The notes below the pieces were generated by a model. The model made no database searches, was not told where the DNA came from, and was given only the letters and a program-made list of their open reading frames with translations. A DNA stretch of 64,000 nt from contig NZ_KN050846.1 in NCBI RefSeq assembly GCF_000746845.1, positions 255,394-319,393 on the forward strand, given 5' to 3'. This DNA comes from Altibacter lentus. GTDB taxonomy: Bacteria > Bacteroidota > Bacteroidia > Flavobacteriales > Flavobacteriaceae. Position numbers and translations under genes: made by a program. Positions 8,685 through 16,837 of this stretch are shown in pieces. Position 1 is the stretch's first letter, and each line of letters starts with the position of its first letter.

Positions 8685-9827
8685 TTACGCATTCTTATTG
8701 CTTTTAAGAGCCTTTTTCTTTTTATACGTTCGTCCGTACCACAATAAAACACCGGTTACCGGTAAGCTTGCCGTTAGTAAGCTAACCAAAAACGCGATAA
8801 TTTTTCCTGCAATTCCGCCAATAGCACCAATGTGTATGTCGTAATTCATGCGCTGAATTATGTCTGCCACTTTTGCATTTTCATATTTTCCGTAAATACT
8901 TGGCGTTTCAATTTCCTCCAAAGTGTTCTGATCGAAAAATCTATAGTCGGAATCGTAATACAGTCCTTTGCTGTTTGAAACTTCCACGTAAATACTTTCG
9001 TCGGCAGTTTTGGGGTAGTGCAATTCAAAACTTTCAGCATTTGGATTTTCTTTAGACAATTTTTCAATAAGATAATCCATTGGGATCTTCGTTTCCCTCA
9101 TTCCGTTTTCGCTTACATTTTCAGGAATAATAAAGCTTACCTCTTTTTGTCCGCCTGTCGATTTGTAGACCACATATTTTAACCAGTTATAAGACATCAT
9201 TGAGCCCGTAAAAGCTAAGATCAAGGCAAGTGAACATATGTAAAAGCCCACCACAGTATGTAAGTCGAAATTTTTACGTTTCCAACGCGTGGTTTTTTTC
9301 CAATCGAATTTTAAGCGTTGTTTTAGATTTTTACGTTTTTTAGGCAGCCATAGTATGAAGCCTGAAATGATGATTACAATGAAAATTAAAATCGAAACAC
9401 CCACTACTTGTTCGCCTATAGCTTTAGGTAACCAAAGCCGCATATGGCCTTTTAAAATGAATGCAAAAAATCCTGAAAGATGATCATCAACCTGGATCAC
9501 TTCGCCTGAATACGGGTCTAAGAAAACACTCTGATAGAATTCCGGTTCGGCATCGTAAAATATAACTTCAATCGCGTCCTCCTTTTTTTTGAACAGCGTT
9601 CCGTGAACTGTGTTGTTTGGAAAAATCGCTGTAGCTAATTCCTTTGCTTTTGTAGGTGTTAAGATAGGTTGATTTTGCGGGCTTACTTTTTTATAATCGT
9701 CATAAAGACCTTCAATTTCATCTTTAAACGCCCAGCAACAACCCGTAACTGCCACAATAAAAACCACGACACCCGTAGTTAGGCCTAATATTTTATGAAG
9801 CTGAAATATGAATTTTTTGAAGGTCAT
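8685..9827 (-). CDS. PepSY-associated TM domain protein
   Basis: Inner-membrane protein of 380 residues with four main helices (about 12-34, 143-163, 190-212 and 340-365) and PepSY-type periplasmic regions between them. It carries the DLHTVVGFY helix with His residues typical of this group, and MRLWLPKAIGEQVVG. Proteins of this family sit next to TonB-dependent siderophore receptors and are thought to reduce or release iron from siderophores at the inner membrane. Here it is 60 bp downstream of such a receptor on the same strand, supporting an iron-uptake role. A strong hairpin in the gap (9843-9876) may reduce its expression relative to the receptor. Confidence 0.85.
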   Translation of the reverse strand: MTFKKFIFQLHKILGLTTGVVVFIVAVTGCCWAFKDEIEGLYDDYKKVSPQNQPILTPTKAKELATAIFPNNTVHGTLFKKKEDAIEVIFYDAEPEFYQSVFLDPYSGEVIQVDDHLSGFFAFILKGHMRLWLPKAIGEQVVGVSILIFIVIIISGFILWLPKKRKNLKQRLKFDWKKTTRWKRKNFDLHTVVGFYICSLALILAFTGSMMSYNWLKYVVYKSTGGQKEVSFIIPENVSENGMRETKIPMDYLIEKLSKENPNAESFELHYPKTADESIYVEVSNSKGLYYDSDYRFFDQNTLEEIETPSIYGKYENAKVADIIQRMNYDIHIGAIGGIAGKIIAFLVSLLTASLPVTGVLLWYGRTYKKKKALKSNKNA

Positions 9828-9842
9828 TGGAAAAAATTTAAA

Positions 9843-9876
9843 AGAGCAAGTGATTCTAAAAGCACTTGCTCTTTTT
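9843..9876 (-). terminator. hairpin between receptor and PepSY gene
   Basis: Perfect 10-bp inverted repeat (AGAGCAAGTG / CACTTGCTCT, 10-nt loop) lying between the receptor stop codon and the PepSY start codon. On the minus strand it is followed by TTTAAATTTTTT, so it can work as an intrinsic terminator or partial attenuator. It could equally protect the 3' end of the receptor mRNA. Confidence 0.6.
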
Positions 9877-9887
9877 CACTTGACTAA

Positions 9888-12311
9888 TTAAAACTGATAT
9901 GAAATATTTGCGAATAATGCTCTTGGCGTTTGCGGATTTATAGTTGTCCAGCCTTTATAATATTCTTTATTGAAGGCATTGTTTAACTTTAATCCTATTC
10001 GGTATTTATCGGCTTGGTAAAAAACGGAAGCATTTGCAATCGTATAACTTGGTAAAATAAATTCGCCGGTTGATTCATAGTTAATCGCAAAACGTTCACT
10101 TGCGCCATTAAATCCTAATCCGACACCAAAACCGTCAAAAGTTCCGTCTTGAAATTCATAATTTGCCCAAAAATTGTAAAGTGTTTCCGGACCGGCCTCT
10201 AGAGGTCTTCTGTTTAGGATCTCGGTATTGTCGGATCTGGTCGTTTCACTATCGTTATTGCTATAACCAGCTCTAATGTTCAAACCTTTGATCGGGTTCG
10301 CATTTATTTCAATTTCAAAACCTTTGCTTACCACTTCGCCACCTTGAATTTTGTTGAAAGGGGATGATGGGTCAGTAATTACCCGGTCTTTTACCTTGAT
10401 ATCATAATAACTTACCGTAGCATTTAACCTGTTGTTAAAAAGATTTGTTTTAATACCAAATTCCAATTGGTTGGCTTGTTCCGGGTCGAAGGTTTTTAAA
10501 GTTTGCGGGCCATCATCGGGATCACCTACTAATTGAGGAGCAACATTTGTAAATCCGTTTTGGAAGTTTCCAAACACAGAAAGCTTATCTTTAATAGGCT
10601 GATATAATACTCCAAATTTTGGTGATAAGGTTGTTTGGTCATAACCATCTTCAAGGTTCGTTACATCGCCTTCATTGTCAAAATGGTCTAATCTTAAACC
10701 TACCATTGCCGAAAGATTATCTGTGAAGTTGATAACGTCTGATGCGTATATACTATAAATGTGGTATTTCGACTTTACGTTACTCACGCCTTGTGATGCC
10801 AATACCGCATCAACACCTGAAGTTGAGAGCGGAAAAAGATCGTCTTCCACGTCTGGTGTAAATGGATTATCTCCATTGGACCCGCCACTTGGAGTCACAT
10901 TTCCGTAAAATGCATAACCTGTGCTGTTGTTTGTTTGTGTTTCGTTAAAATAATCGATACCCACAACCATTCTATTTCGTAGCGAAGCGATTTTGAAATC
11001 TCCAATAAAATTCTGTTGGATATCTGTTGTTTGGGTGTTTGCATTCTGTTTGTTGATAAAACGAGAATAGGTGTTACCTTCTAAAATCCCATAATCAAAT
11101 AAGTAAGAATAGTATCCTTTTGTAGATGTGGAACTTTTGGAGAGTAACGTTTGCGATTGCCACGTATCGGACACCTTGTAGTCCATTTCAATTCTGTAAT
11201 TCTGTGTAGGATTCTGTAAGGTTAGATCGTTGCTCGTAAACGATAACTTGTTATTGTAATTGAGTTCATCAAGATTGGATGCGGCAGTTGGAGCACTTCT
11301 ATTTAGAAATAAAAAGGTTGGATTTGTTTGTTCCGCCTGGGTAATTTCTCCGTAAAAAGAAAAGGAAAGTCTGTTGTTTACCTTATAGGATAATGATGGT
11401 GCAACAAAAAAGGACTTTCTAAAACCGGCGTCCTGAAAGCTCTGTTCTGTTGTGTAGGCCGTATTTAGTCTGAAATACAAATTATCCTCTTTGCTTAAGG
11501 CAGTATTAAAATCTCCGACGATCTGGTTTAATCCGTAAGTTCCGGAAGTAAAAGACAATTCGCCACCCGTTCCAACGTAAGGTTTTTTGGTTACTACGTT
11601 TATAAGTCCGCCATATGAACTAACTGCATTCCCGAACAAAGTTGCGGAAGGGCCTTTTAGTACTTCAATGCGTTCAATGTTAGCCGGATTAATTGTTCCG
11701 TTTGTAAGACCCGGAAGTCCGTTAACTAATTGCGGTTGCACGGAAAACCCACGAAGGGAATAATAGCCGGCACCATCGCCACCGCGACCCGTTGAAGTCC
11801 AGAGTTGCTCAACGCCGGTAGCATTTTTTAAGGCATCGTCAAAATTTGTAACCACTTGTGATTTTAAGATCTCATTGGTAATTGTACTATACACTTGTGT
11901 GTTTTCGATGTCTTTTAAGGGGAGTTTAGAGACGTAGGCTGTTTTCTTTCTGGAGAATTTATTGCGACGTTCTCCTTCTACAGTAACCTCACTTAGAATT
12001 TCATTTCCTTCGTAAAGTGTTATGGTTTCAAGATCTGAGTTTTGATCATTAGCAACCGTAAGTTGAATTTCTTTGGTTTTGAAACCTAAGTATGAAATTA
12101 AGAGCGTGTATTCGCCCTGTTCTACATTAGATAATACAAAGTCGCCGTATTCATTAGTTTGAGTGCCTATGGATGTGTTTTTTATTGAGACATTTACACC
12201 AAAAAGCGGTGCTTCATTGCTGTCTTTTATAGTTCCAGTAATTGTTCCGTTTTGTGCTAAGGACACATGTGTTAGCAGCAATAAAGTTAAGACCGGTAAG
12301 AGGATTTTCAT
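9888..12311 (-). CDS. TonB-dependent siderophore receptor
   Basis: Outer-membrane active transporter of 807 residues when started at 12311 (MKILLPVLTL ... SLAQ signal peptide). The frame is open to 12383, but the predicted promoter (12353-12384) lies inside that extension, which rules it out. After the signal comes a carboxypeptidase-regulatory-like beta domain (GTITGTIKDSNEAPLFGVNV), then the plug (VTNFDDALKNATGVEQ ... YYSLRGFSVQPQLVNGLP ... IERIEVLKGPSATLFG) and a 22-strand barrel ending in Phe, as is usual for assembly by BAM. The plug pattern is that of ferric-siderophore receptors. Two 17-bp palindromes flank the promoter, pointing to metal-dependent repression. The neighbouring PepSY protein fits an iron-uptake unit. 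Confidence 0.92.
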   Translation of the reverse strand: MKILLPVLTLLLLTHVSLAQNGTITGTIKDSNEAPLFGVNVSIKNTSIGTQTNEYGDFVLSNVEQGEYTLLISYLGFKTKEIQLTVANDQNSDLETITLYEGNEILSEVTVEGERRNKFSRKKTAYVSKLPLKDIENTQVYSTITNEILKSQVVTNFDDALKNATGVEQLWTSTGRGGDGAGYYSLRGFSVQPQLVNGLPGLTNGTINPANIERIEVLKGPSATLFGNAVSSYGGLINVVTKKPYVGTGGELSFTSGTYGLNQIVGDFNTALSKEDNLYFRLNTAYTTEQSFQDAGFRKSFFVAPSLSYKVNNRLSFSFYGEITQAEQTNPTFLFLNRSAPTAASNLDELNYNNKLSFTSNDLTLQNPTQNYRIEMDYKVSDTWQSQTLLSKSSTSTKGYYSYLFDYGILEGNTYSRFINKQNANTQTTDIQQNFIGDFKIASLRNRMVVGIDYFNETQTNNSTGYAFYGNVTPSGGSNGDNPFTPDVEDDLFPLSTSGVDAVLASQGVSNVKSKYHIYSIYASDVINFTDNLSAMVGLRLDHFDNEGDVTNLEDGYDQTTLSPKFGVLYQPIKDKLSVFGNFQNGFTNVAPQLVGDPDDGPQTLKTFDPEQANQLEFGIKTNLFNNRLNATVSYYDIKVKDRVITDPSSPFNKIQGGEVVSKGFEIEINANPIKGLNIRAGYSNNDSETTRSDNTEILNRRPLEAGPETLYNFWANYEFQDGTFDGFGVGLGFNGASERFAINYESTGEFILPSYTIANASVFYQADKYRIGLKLNNAFNKEYYKGWTTINPQTPRALFANISYQF

Positions 12312-12321
12312 TTTGCTTTTA

Positions 12322-12338
12322 TTTAGACTTATTATAAA
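12322..12338 (+). promoter_or_regulatory. operator 1 of the receptor gene
   Basis: Imperfect 17-bp palindrome TTTAGACTTATTATAAA, about 15 bp downstream of the predicted transcription start. Its TTTAG...TAAA ends resemble operators of metal-responsive DtxR-type repressors, and it could also be a Fur-like box. It is repeated in inverse orientation at 12388-12404 with one difference. Confidence 0.5.
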
Positions 12339-12352
12339 TAGTAAATTTTCGA

Positions 12353-12384
12353 CAAAAATATATTCGTCATTTGATATAAACAAA
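12353..12384 (-). promoter_or_regulatory. promoter of the TonB receptor gene
   Basis: Minus-strand -33 TTTG (12381-12384), a 20-bp spacer and -7 TATTTTTG (12353-12360), an exact Bacteroidota sigma-A layout. The predicted start of transcription is near 12347, leaving a 5' UTR of about 35 nt before the ATG at 12311. Operators at 12322-12338 and 12388-12404 flank it. Confidence 0.75.
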
Positions 12385-12387
12385 TTA

Positions 12388-12404
12388 TTTATAATAAATC
12401 TAAA
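12388..12404 (-). promoter_or_regulatory. operator 2 of the receptor gene
   Basis: 17-bp element TTTATAATAAATCTAAA, the inverse of operator 1 with one base changed. The similarity extends to about 20 bp. It sits just upstream of the -33 box. Its centre is 66 bp from that of operator 1, roughly six helical turns, which would suit cooperative or looping repression. Confidence 0.5.
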
Positions 12405-12586
12405 TAAGGATTTTTAAGCGTCTGATTTTCTGATGATAGTAGCGTGTGTTTATCTTTAGTTTGATGTATTGCTATACAGTTGAGTTATAGCCACTCTGTT
12501 TCAGGAAAGTTCATGTTATGCACGCTAACACCCCTTGTAGCTATGGTTTGGTGTGCCTGCGGAAGCGTCGTGGCAAACAGGGGTAT

Positions 12587-13141
12587 TCAAAATTCGTTAT
12601 GTTTTAGTTTCATTTTTTTCCCAATTTCCTCAATTTCCAACTCACCTTTCTGAAATTGAATTTCCAAGTCCAATAAGTATATGAGGTCAGATAAAGATTG
12701 CTCGTACAAAGCCGCCGTTTTATAATCGGCTAACTTTTTTAGATTTATCAATTCTGTATAAATTTCGTTATGGGAATATTCTGATATATTCTTTGACAAG
12801 ATTTCGTTTGTTATAACAGTTTCCAGTAAATGCGGGAATGGAATTGGATTATTCTTTTTCACATTTGAAATCCTTGTACTATCGGAATTTATGGTGTCCT
12901 GTTCCAGGGCTCGGATTCTATTGCTCAATTCCACACTATACGTTCTGGTATTGATCACAATCAATTTTGAGGTGTTGAGCAGTTTTAGGGTATCTTCCTT
13001 CTCTTTCTTTCGGAGACCGGAATTCGTTAAAGATATTGCTATAAATACGCCAATTAAAGTCGCAATCAGGGTCAAAACAAATGACCTTAATTCATCAGAA
13101 GGGAAGCTAACTAATTTCCAACGTAACTTCATCATGTTCAC
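12587..13141 (-). CDS. hypothetical membrane-anchored coiled-coil protein
   Basis: Unrecognised 184-residue protein. It has a short N-terminal cytoplasmic part, one transmembrane helix (about residues 20-40, FVLTLIATLIGVFIAISLT), and then a mostly helical, charged periplasmic domain (RKKEKEDTLKLLNTSK ... LDLEIQFQKGELEIEEIGKK) likely to form a coiled coil. The layout recalls the DUF6090-type single-pass proteins of flavobacteria, but the sequence does not clearly match. It is transcribed alone behind a TATATTTG box at 13213-13220. No function can be proposed. Confidence 0.55.
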   Translation of the reverse strand: MNMMKLRWKLVSFPSDELRSFVLTLIATLIGVFIAISLTNSGLRKKEKEDTLKLLNTSKLIVINTRTYSVELSNRIRALEQDTINSDSTRISNVKKNNPIPFPHLLETVITNEILSKNISEYSHNEIYTELINLKKLADYKTAALYEQSLSDLIYLLDLEIQFQKGELEIEEIGKKMKLKHNEF

Positions 13142-13212
13142 AAAGTTATTGCGATTGTTGCCCAGTTTTCGTCTCCCGCACTTTCTAGTTCCAGAAAATG
13201 AATAGCAACACT

Positions 13213-13220
13213 CAAATATA
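13213..13220 (-). promoter_or_regulatory. -7 promoter box, TATATTTG
   Basis: Perfect TAnnTTTG on the minus strand, 72 bp ahead of the start at 13141 and embedded in ACTCAAATATAGAAAA, the same core as in the leader repeats. Downstream bases 13246-13259 (GATTGGTTTGGGAAAA) recur at 14514-14529 next to another such box. Confidence 0.5.
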
Positions 13221-13310
13221 GAAAATTAATGAATTGGTATGTGTGATTGGTTTGGGAAAAAAGAAGGGGCTATGGATAAGTTAACCTAGGAGACGGTTCA
13301 GTAGAAAGGA

Positions 13311-14327
13311 CTATTGTTTGGTATCACGGGGAGCAAGGTTTTTATGAAGTATGCTGTCTGATTCAAATTTTTCCAATCCGAGTTTTTCCCTCAAAATTCT
13401 ACTATATATAGCTGCAGTGTATAGAGGATAATCTGTTCCGAAGACGATATTTTCGTACCCGATCTTTTCACAATACAATTTTAATTCTGAAAATTCTTTT
13501 TCGGTTAATTTCTTCACTCCGTCACTGTCTTTATCTAATGCAACCGCTGAAATATCAAACCGAATACGATGTTTTGACGGAATTTCACCTTCAGATTTTA
13601 GCTGCGAAAAGGCATCGATTACTTGTTTTGTTTTTTGATTGAATCCCCCGGATGTTCCAAAATGGGCGATGGTGATATTTAAGGCGTCGACTTCAGATAG
13701 AACCGACTTTACCAACAGGATCACGTCCGGCTTACCAAATTTAGGGTGCCCGTTGTCAAAATGTAACAATATTGGGGTTCTGTATTTTGAAGCCAGTGCG
13801 AATATTTCTCTTATTTTTTCCAGATGATCGGGTTCTGTTAAATATACTTGAGACGTATTAAAATGAAGTTTTAGACCAACATCGGAATGTATGCTCACAC
13901 ATCTTTTTAATTCCTCTGTGGCGCCTTGGTGAAGCGGATCGATGGAAATATAGGGAGTAACTCTGGTTGGATATTTCTTGGCAGCGCGTAGAACGTAATT
14001 ATTTTCACTCACTAACTTTTCATAGGCATCATTACCTTGGTAGAACTCAGGATTCCCGTAGACGTAGCCCATTCCGATCAGGTTTAGAACCGCCACATTA
14101 TTTGTTTTCAATATAGAATCAATATTGGCGTAATAATCATCGTTTTTCGAAAAAGGAATTCCCAGTTCCTTCCAGGCCTTAATTAATTGCGGACTCATGA
14201 TATGCACATGGGCATCACTTTTTGGGTTTTCTTCTTGCCCAGGCACATCCTTTTTTTTCTCCGGTCCGTTGCAAGCGAATAGAAAGAAAAGAGAAATTGA
14301 AAATATACAGTTGTAATTTATGGTCAT
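13311..14327 (-). CDS. lipoprotein amidohydrolase
   Basis: Metal-dependent hydrolase of the amidohydrolase superfamily (TIM-barrel, Amidohydro_2-like), 338 residues. The N-terminus is a lipoprotein signal with the lipobox LFAC (Cys19), so the protein is membrane-anchored, in the periplasm or on the surface. Ligand motifs are in the expected order: HVH at residues 40-42, a Lys in VGLKLHFN, His in ILLHFDNGH and TIAHFG, and Asp in FGTDYP. The HVH motif follows immediately after a short charged linker. The substrate is unknown; relatives act on carboxylic acids and lactones. It is monocistronic with a distant TATATTTG box (14485-14492). Confidence 0.82.
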   Translation of the reverse strand: MTINYNCIFSISLFFLFACNGPEKKKDVPGQEENPKSDAHVHIMSPQLIKAWKELGIPFSKNDDYYANIDSILKTNNVAVLNLIGMGYVYGNPEFYQGNDAYEKLVSENNYVLRAAKKYPTRVTPYISIDPLHQGATEELKRCVSIHSDVGLKLHFNTSQVYLTEPDHLEKIREIFALASKYRTPILLHFDNGHPKFGKPDVILLVKSVLSEVDALNITIAHFGTSGGFNQKTKQVIDAFSQLKSEGEIPSKHRIRFDISAVALDKDSDGVKKLTEKEFSELKLYCEKIGYENIVFGTDYPLYTAAIYSRILREKLGLEKFESDSILHKNLAPRDTKQ

Positions 14328-14484
14328 AGTGCTGCCATGTTCGCCTACGTGTTCTTTTACCTTATTGGTGATGCGCAGTAAAAATCATTGATTAGTGTTT
14401 CATTCATTCGGTTTGTTCAATAATCAATACATTTAAACTTTTACGTTGTTTTAAGAATGGTATATATTGATTCTACGTAAGAAT

Positions 14485-14492
14485 CAAATATA
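14485..14492 (-). promoter_or_regulatory. -7 promoter box in the 333-bp gap 14328-14660
   Basis: TATATTTG on the minus strand, about 158 bp upstream of the amidohydrolase start. It is flanked by GATTGGTTTGGGAAAA (14514-14529), as at 13246. Apart from this shared promoter module the gap holds no gene, tRNA or clear hairpin. Confidence 0.45.
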
Positions 14493-14660
14493 AAAATAAC
14501 TGCTCAAAGGTGAAGATTGGTTTGGGAAAATGATCCGGGAAAAATACGCTATGCTTTTTTTAATTGATCAAAATAGCATCTTTCGTATCGTTGGTGGGTG
14601 ACTGCGCTTGTTGCTGCCAAACGGAAGCTGTGATGTTTTTAGTTAATTAGATATATTACT

Positions 14661-14879
14661 TCAGAAAAGATCGGCCCACTTTAAAATAACCATTACAATA
14701 GCAGTAGCTCCGGTACTATATAGTATGGCCGCCTGCCAATACGATAGTTGTGCGGGCCAATGCTTCCACATTTTCGTTCCGTATTCTTTTTCGGCATAGC
14801 CACTCGTTATCCTCCAGAATAGAAAAATGAAGAGTAAGAAAATGAGAATTGCTATTATTAAGATCCCTGTTTTTTCCAT
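14661..14879 (-). CDS. small two-TM protein
   Basis: Protein of 72 residues with two predicted transmembrane helices (about 5-24 and 48-68) separated by a charged loop (SGYAEKEYGTKMWKHWPAQ) containing several aromatic residues. It resembles other small inner-membrane proteins found next to unrelated genes in flavobacteria, and I do not recognise a family. The composition is protein-like and the stop codon is followed by a normal intergenic region, so I accept it as a gene. It precedes nothing on the same strand within 300 bp. Its function is not known. Confidence 0.5.
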   Translation of the reverse strand: MEKTGILIIAILIFLLFIFLFWRITSGYAEKEYGTKMWKHWPAQLSYWQAAILYSTGATAIVMVILKWADLF

Positions 14880-14925
14880 GGATTGAATTATTATGATCTA
14901 CGTTTCTGCATGAAGGAATATGACC

Positions 14926-15327
14926 TTATGCCTCATCTGGCTGCTTCTTTACTTGCTTGGTCTGTGTTTTAAAAGTACCGATATGCCATAAAATTCCGGA
15001 CGGGTCGTGAAGAAAGAACTCATTCCCCCAATCGTTTTGAACAATCTTAGACAGTCGTACATTTTCGTACTTATCGGTTAACTTTAATCGTTGTATGGAT
15101 ACTAATGTGTTTTCTAAATGCTCTACTTCCAGAAAGATCATGGAATTATCAACCCAGTCTTTTACGTAGGCCTCCTGTAAGTAAAAACCGAATGCTCCCT
15201 TGTAGAAGTATGACATCTTGCGGGAAGTAGGGACCTCCTTAAAACCCAGATCCAGATAAAAGCTACGAGAAGTTTGATAGTTTTTAGCTCCAATAAATGG
15301 TCTGATGGATTTAGAGGTAATATTCAT
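14926..15327 (-). CDS. VOC family (glyoxalase/bleomycin-resistance-like) protein
   Basis: Cytosolic 133-residue protein of the vicinal-oxygen-chelate superfamily. The paired beta-alpha-beta-beta-beta units are visible: FIGAKNYQTSRSFYLDLGFKEV at the start and NEFFLHDPSGILWHIGTF near the end. The closing DPSGILWHI is the typical second-half motif, with a putative metal-binding Glu/His set. Family members isomerise glutathione adducts, open aromatic rings or bind drugs; none of these can be chosen here. The lysine-rich tail (QTKQVKKQPDEA) is probably disordered. It lies 46 bp upstream of the small two-TM gene on the same strand and could be cotranscribed with it. Confidence 0.8.
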   Translation of the reverse strand: MNITSKSIRPFIGAKNYQTSRSFYLDLGFKEVPTSRKMSYFYKGAFGFYLQEAYVKDWVDNSMIFLEVEHLENTLVSIQRLKLTDKYENVRLSKIVQNDWGNEFFLHDPSGILWHIGTFKTQTKQVKKQPDEA

Positions 15328-15465
15328 AGTTCAATCTTTCAGTTTAAATATAGTTAAATTCAGTTGAACTAATGCATAAACAAATACGTGGGGTTGTCAG
15401 GTTCTATAGTTGAATGAGAATATTGCCCGGCCTCAGAGAATAATAAAAGTAAGAATGAAGAATTT

Positions 15466-16126
15466 TACTCGCTTTGCTCGTGATCCCAAAGCGGGGATCC
15501 TGTACAACCATAAAACCGGCACCAAGCTTCGCTTGCTGGGTTTTGCGTTTTCCGCTGCGAGCTGAAACTTTCTAACAGGTACTAGCACGAAAGAATGAAG
15601 GATTACTCGCTTTGCTCGTGATCCCAAAGCGGGGATCCTGTACAACCATAAAACCGGCACCAAGCTTCGCTTGTTGGGTTTTGCGTTTTCCGCTGCGAGC
15701 TTAAACTTTCTAACAGGTGCTAGCACGAAAGAATGAAGGATTACTCGCTTTGCTCGTGATCCCAAAGCGGGGATCCTGTACAACCATAAAACCGGCACCA
15801 AGCTTCGCTTGCTGGGTTTTGCGTTTTCCGCTGCGAGCTGAAACTTTCTAACAGGTACTAGCACGAAAGAATGAAGGATTACTCGCTTTGCTCGTGATCC
15901 CAAAGCGGGGATCCTGTACAACCATAAAACCGGCACCAAGCTTCGCTTGCTGGGTTTTGCGTTTTCCGCTACGAGCTGAAACTTTCTAACAGATGCTAGC
16001 ACGTAAGAATGAGGGATTACTCGCTTTGCTCGTGATCCCAAAGCGGGGATCCTGTACAACCATAAAACCGGCACCAAGCTTCGCTTGCTGGGTTTTGCGT
16101 TTTCCGCTGCGAGCTGAAACACGTTT
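15466..16126. repeat. 138-bp tandem repeat, five copies, downstream of tRNA-Ser
   Basis: Five nearly identical units begin at 15466, 15604, 15742, 15880 and 16018. The spacing is exactly 138 bp, and the last unit is cut at about 109 bp, just after the tRNA terminator side. On the minus strand each unit contains potential hairpins: GATCCC/GGGATC with a 6-nt loop, CGCTTTG/CAAAGCG with a 10-nt loop, and CAAGC/GCTTG with a 3-nt loop. Units differ by only a few bases. Because 138 is a multiple of three, an open frame runs through the array and the tRNA (15433-16257), but it is not a gene. The array would be transcribed only if the tRNA terminator leaks. Confidence 0.85.
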
Positions 16127-16148
16127 CGCCCGCTTCTGAAAACACAAA

Positions 16149-16171
16149 ACCCGCAACTTTCGTTGCGGGTT
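16149..16171 (-). terminator. tRNA-Ser terminator
   Basis: Stem ACCCGCAAC / GTTGCGGGT with a short TTTC-type loop, directly behind the tRNA 3' end on the minus strand and followed by TTTTGTGTTTTC. It should end the tRNA transcript before the 138-bp repeats. Confidence 0.75.
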
Positions 16172-16178
16172 TCTTTTG

Positions 16179-16263
16179 CGGAGAAAGAGGGATTCGAACC
16201 CCCGGAGGTGTGACCCTCAACAGTTTTCAAGACTGCCGCATTCGACCACTCTGCCATTTCTCC
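16179..16263 (-). tRNA. tRNA-Ser (anticodon UGA)
   Basis: 85-nt gene on the minus strand, read from 16263. The acceptor stem is GGAGAAA/TTTCTCC with discriminator G. The anticodon stem GCAGT/ACTGT encloses the loop CTTGAAA, giving anticodon UGA (complement at 16227-16229). A long variable arm, as in class II tRNAs, and a T-loop GGTTCGAATCC are present. CCA is not encoded. It decodes UCN serine codons. It has a TATATTTG promoter box just upstream and a terminator just downstream, followed by the tandem repeat array. Confidence 0.97.
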
Positions 16264-16274
16264 TTTAGCGGTTG

Positions 16275-16282
16275 CAAATATA
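16275..16282 (-). promoter_or_regulatory. -7 promoter box of tRNA-Ser
   Basis: TATATTTG on the minus strand, ending 12 bp before the first base of the mature tRNA. The primary transcript therefore probably starts within about 6 nt of the mature 5' end. No clear TTG is seen at -33. Confidence 0.6.
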
Positions 16283-16322
16283 GTAAGCTTTTTTTATTTC
16301 CTAAACCTTTTTTCTGTTTTTA

Positions 16323-16712
16323 TCAGTCAATAATAGGGACAGGTTTTTTATCGTCGCCAACAGCTACAAAGGTGAAATATCCTGTCACTACTTTTTCTCT
16401 GGAATCGCTGTACATATCCTCCATAAAGACTTCTGTGCGCACTACACAACTTGTGCGTCCTACCTTATCTACACGTGCCACCAATTCAATAATGGTGCCT
16501 TGGGGTATAGGCGTTGTAAAATCGATCTTGTCCGTCGAAACGGTGACCACTTTTTTCCGGCTGAAACGCGTAGCGCATATAAAGGAGGCTTCGTCCATTA
16601 AGTGGAGTGTGGCGCCTCCAAACAAAGTGTCGTAATGATTGGTTGTATTAGGAAAGACGGCTTTGAAGATTCTGGTTTCGCTACGGTCTTTTAAAGTTTC
16701 TAAGGTTGACAT
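16323..16712 (-). CDS. acyl-CoA thioesterase, YciA/hotdog family
   Basis: Cytosolic hotdog-fold thioesterase of 129 residues. It begins with the typical sequence FPNTTNHYDTLFGGATLHLMDEASFICATR, where the Asp in LMDEA and the Asn in TTNHYDTLFGG region form the active-site surface in YciA-type enzymes. The core beta strands (KKVVTVSTDKIDFTTPI, TIIELVARVDKVGRTSCVVRTEVF) follow as expected. YciA enzymes hydrolyse a broad range of acyl-CoAs to free acid and CoA, usually as trimers of dimers. It stands alone immediately upstream of tRNA-Ser on the same strand, with 59 bp between them. The upstream region contains a short imperfect repeat tract but no clear -7 box. Confidence 0.88.
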   Translation of the reverse strand: MSTLETLKDRSETRIFKAVFPNTTNHYDTLFGGATLHLMDEASFICATRFSRKKVVTVSTDKIDFTTPIPQGTIIELVARVDKVGRTSCVVRTEVFMEDMYSDSREKVVTGYFTFVAVGDDKKPVPIID

Positions 16713-16720
16713 TGTATTTG

Positions 16721-16798
16721 ATTTAGGAATTACGAGTTACGATTTAGGAGTTTGGAATTAGGAGTTACTTTTTAGGAGTCTGGAATAAGGAGTTAGGT
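16721..16798. repeat. short imperfect direct repeats
   Basis: Low-complexity stretch made of variants of TTAGGAGTTTGGAAT and AGGAGTTA, about three and a half units of 20-27 bp. It lies upstream of the thioesterase gene and looks like slipped-strand duplication. I see no coding or clear regulatory content. Confidence 0.6.
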
Positions 16799-16837
16799 TG
16801 GTTGTTGGAATCTGCATCACAAAGGCAAGTTTTGGTG

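Noticed and set aside
15466-16126. CRISPR array
   Set aside because: The whole 138-bp unit is repeated without unique spacers, and no cas genes are present.
15433-16257. 274-codon open frame through the tandem repeats and the tRNA
   Set aside because: Its start (MAEWSNAAVLKT) is translated tRNA-Ser sequence, and the rest is the 138-bp repeat read in frame because 138 is divisible by three. There is no ribosome site, and a terminator lies inside it.
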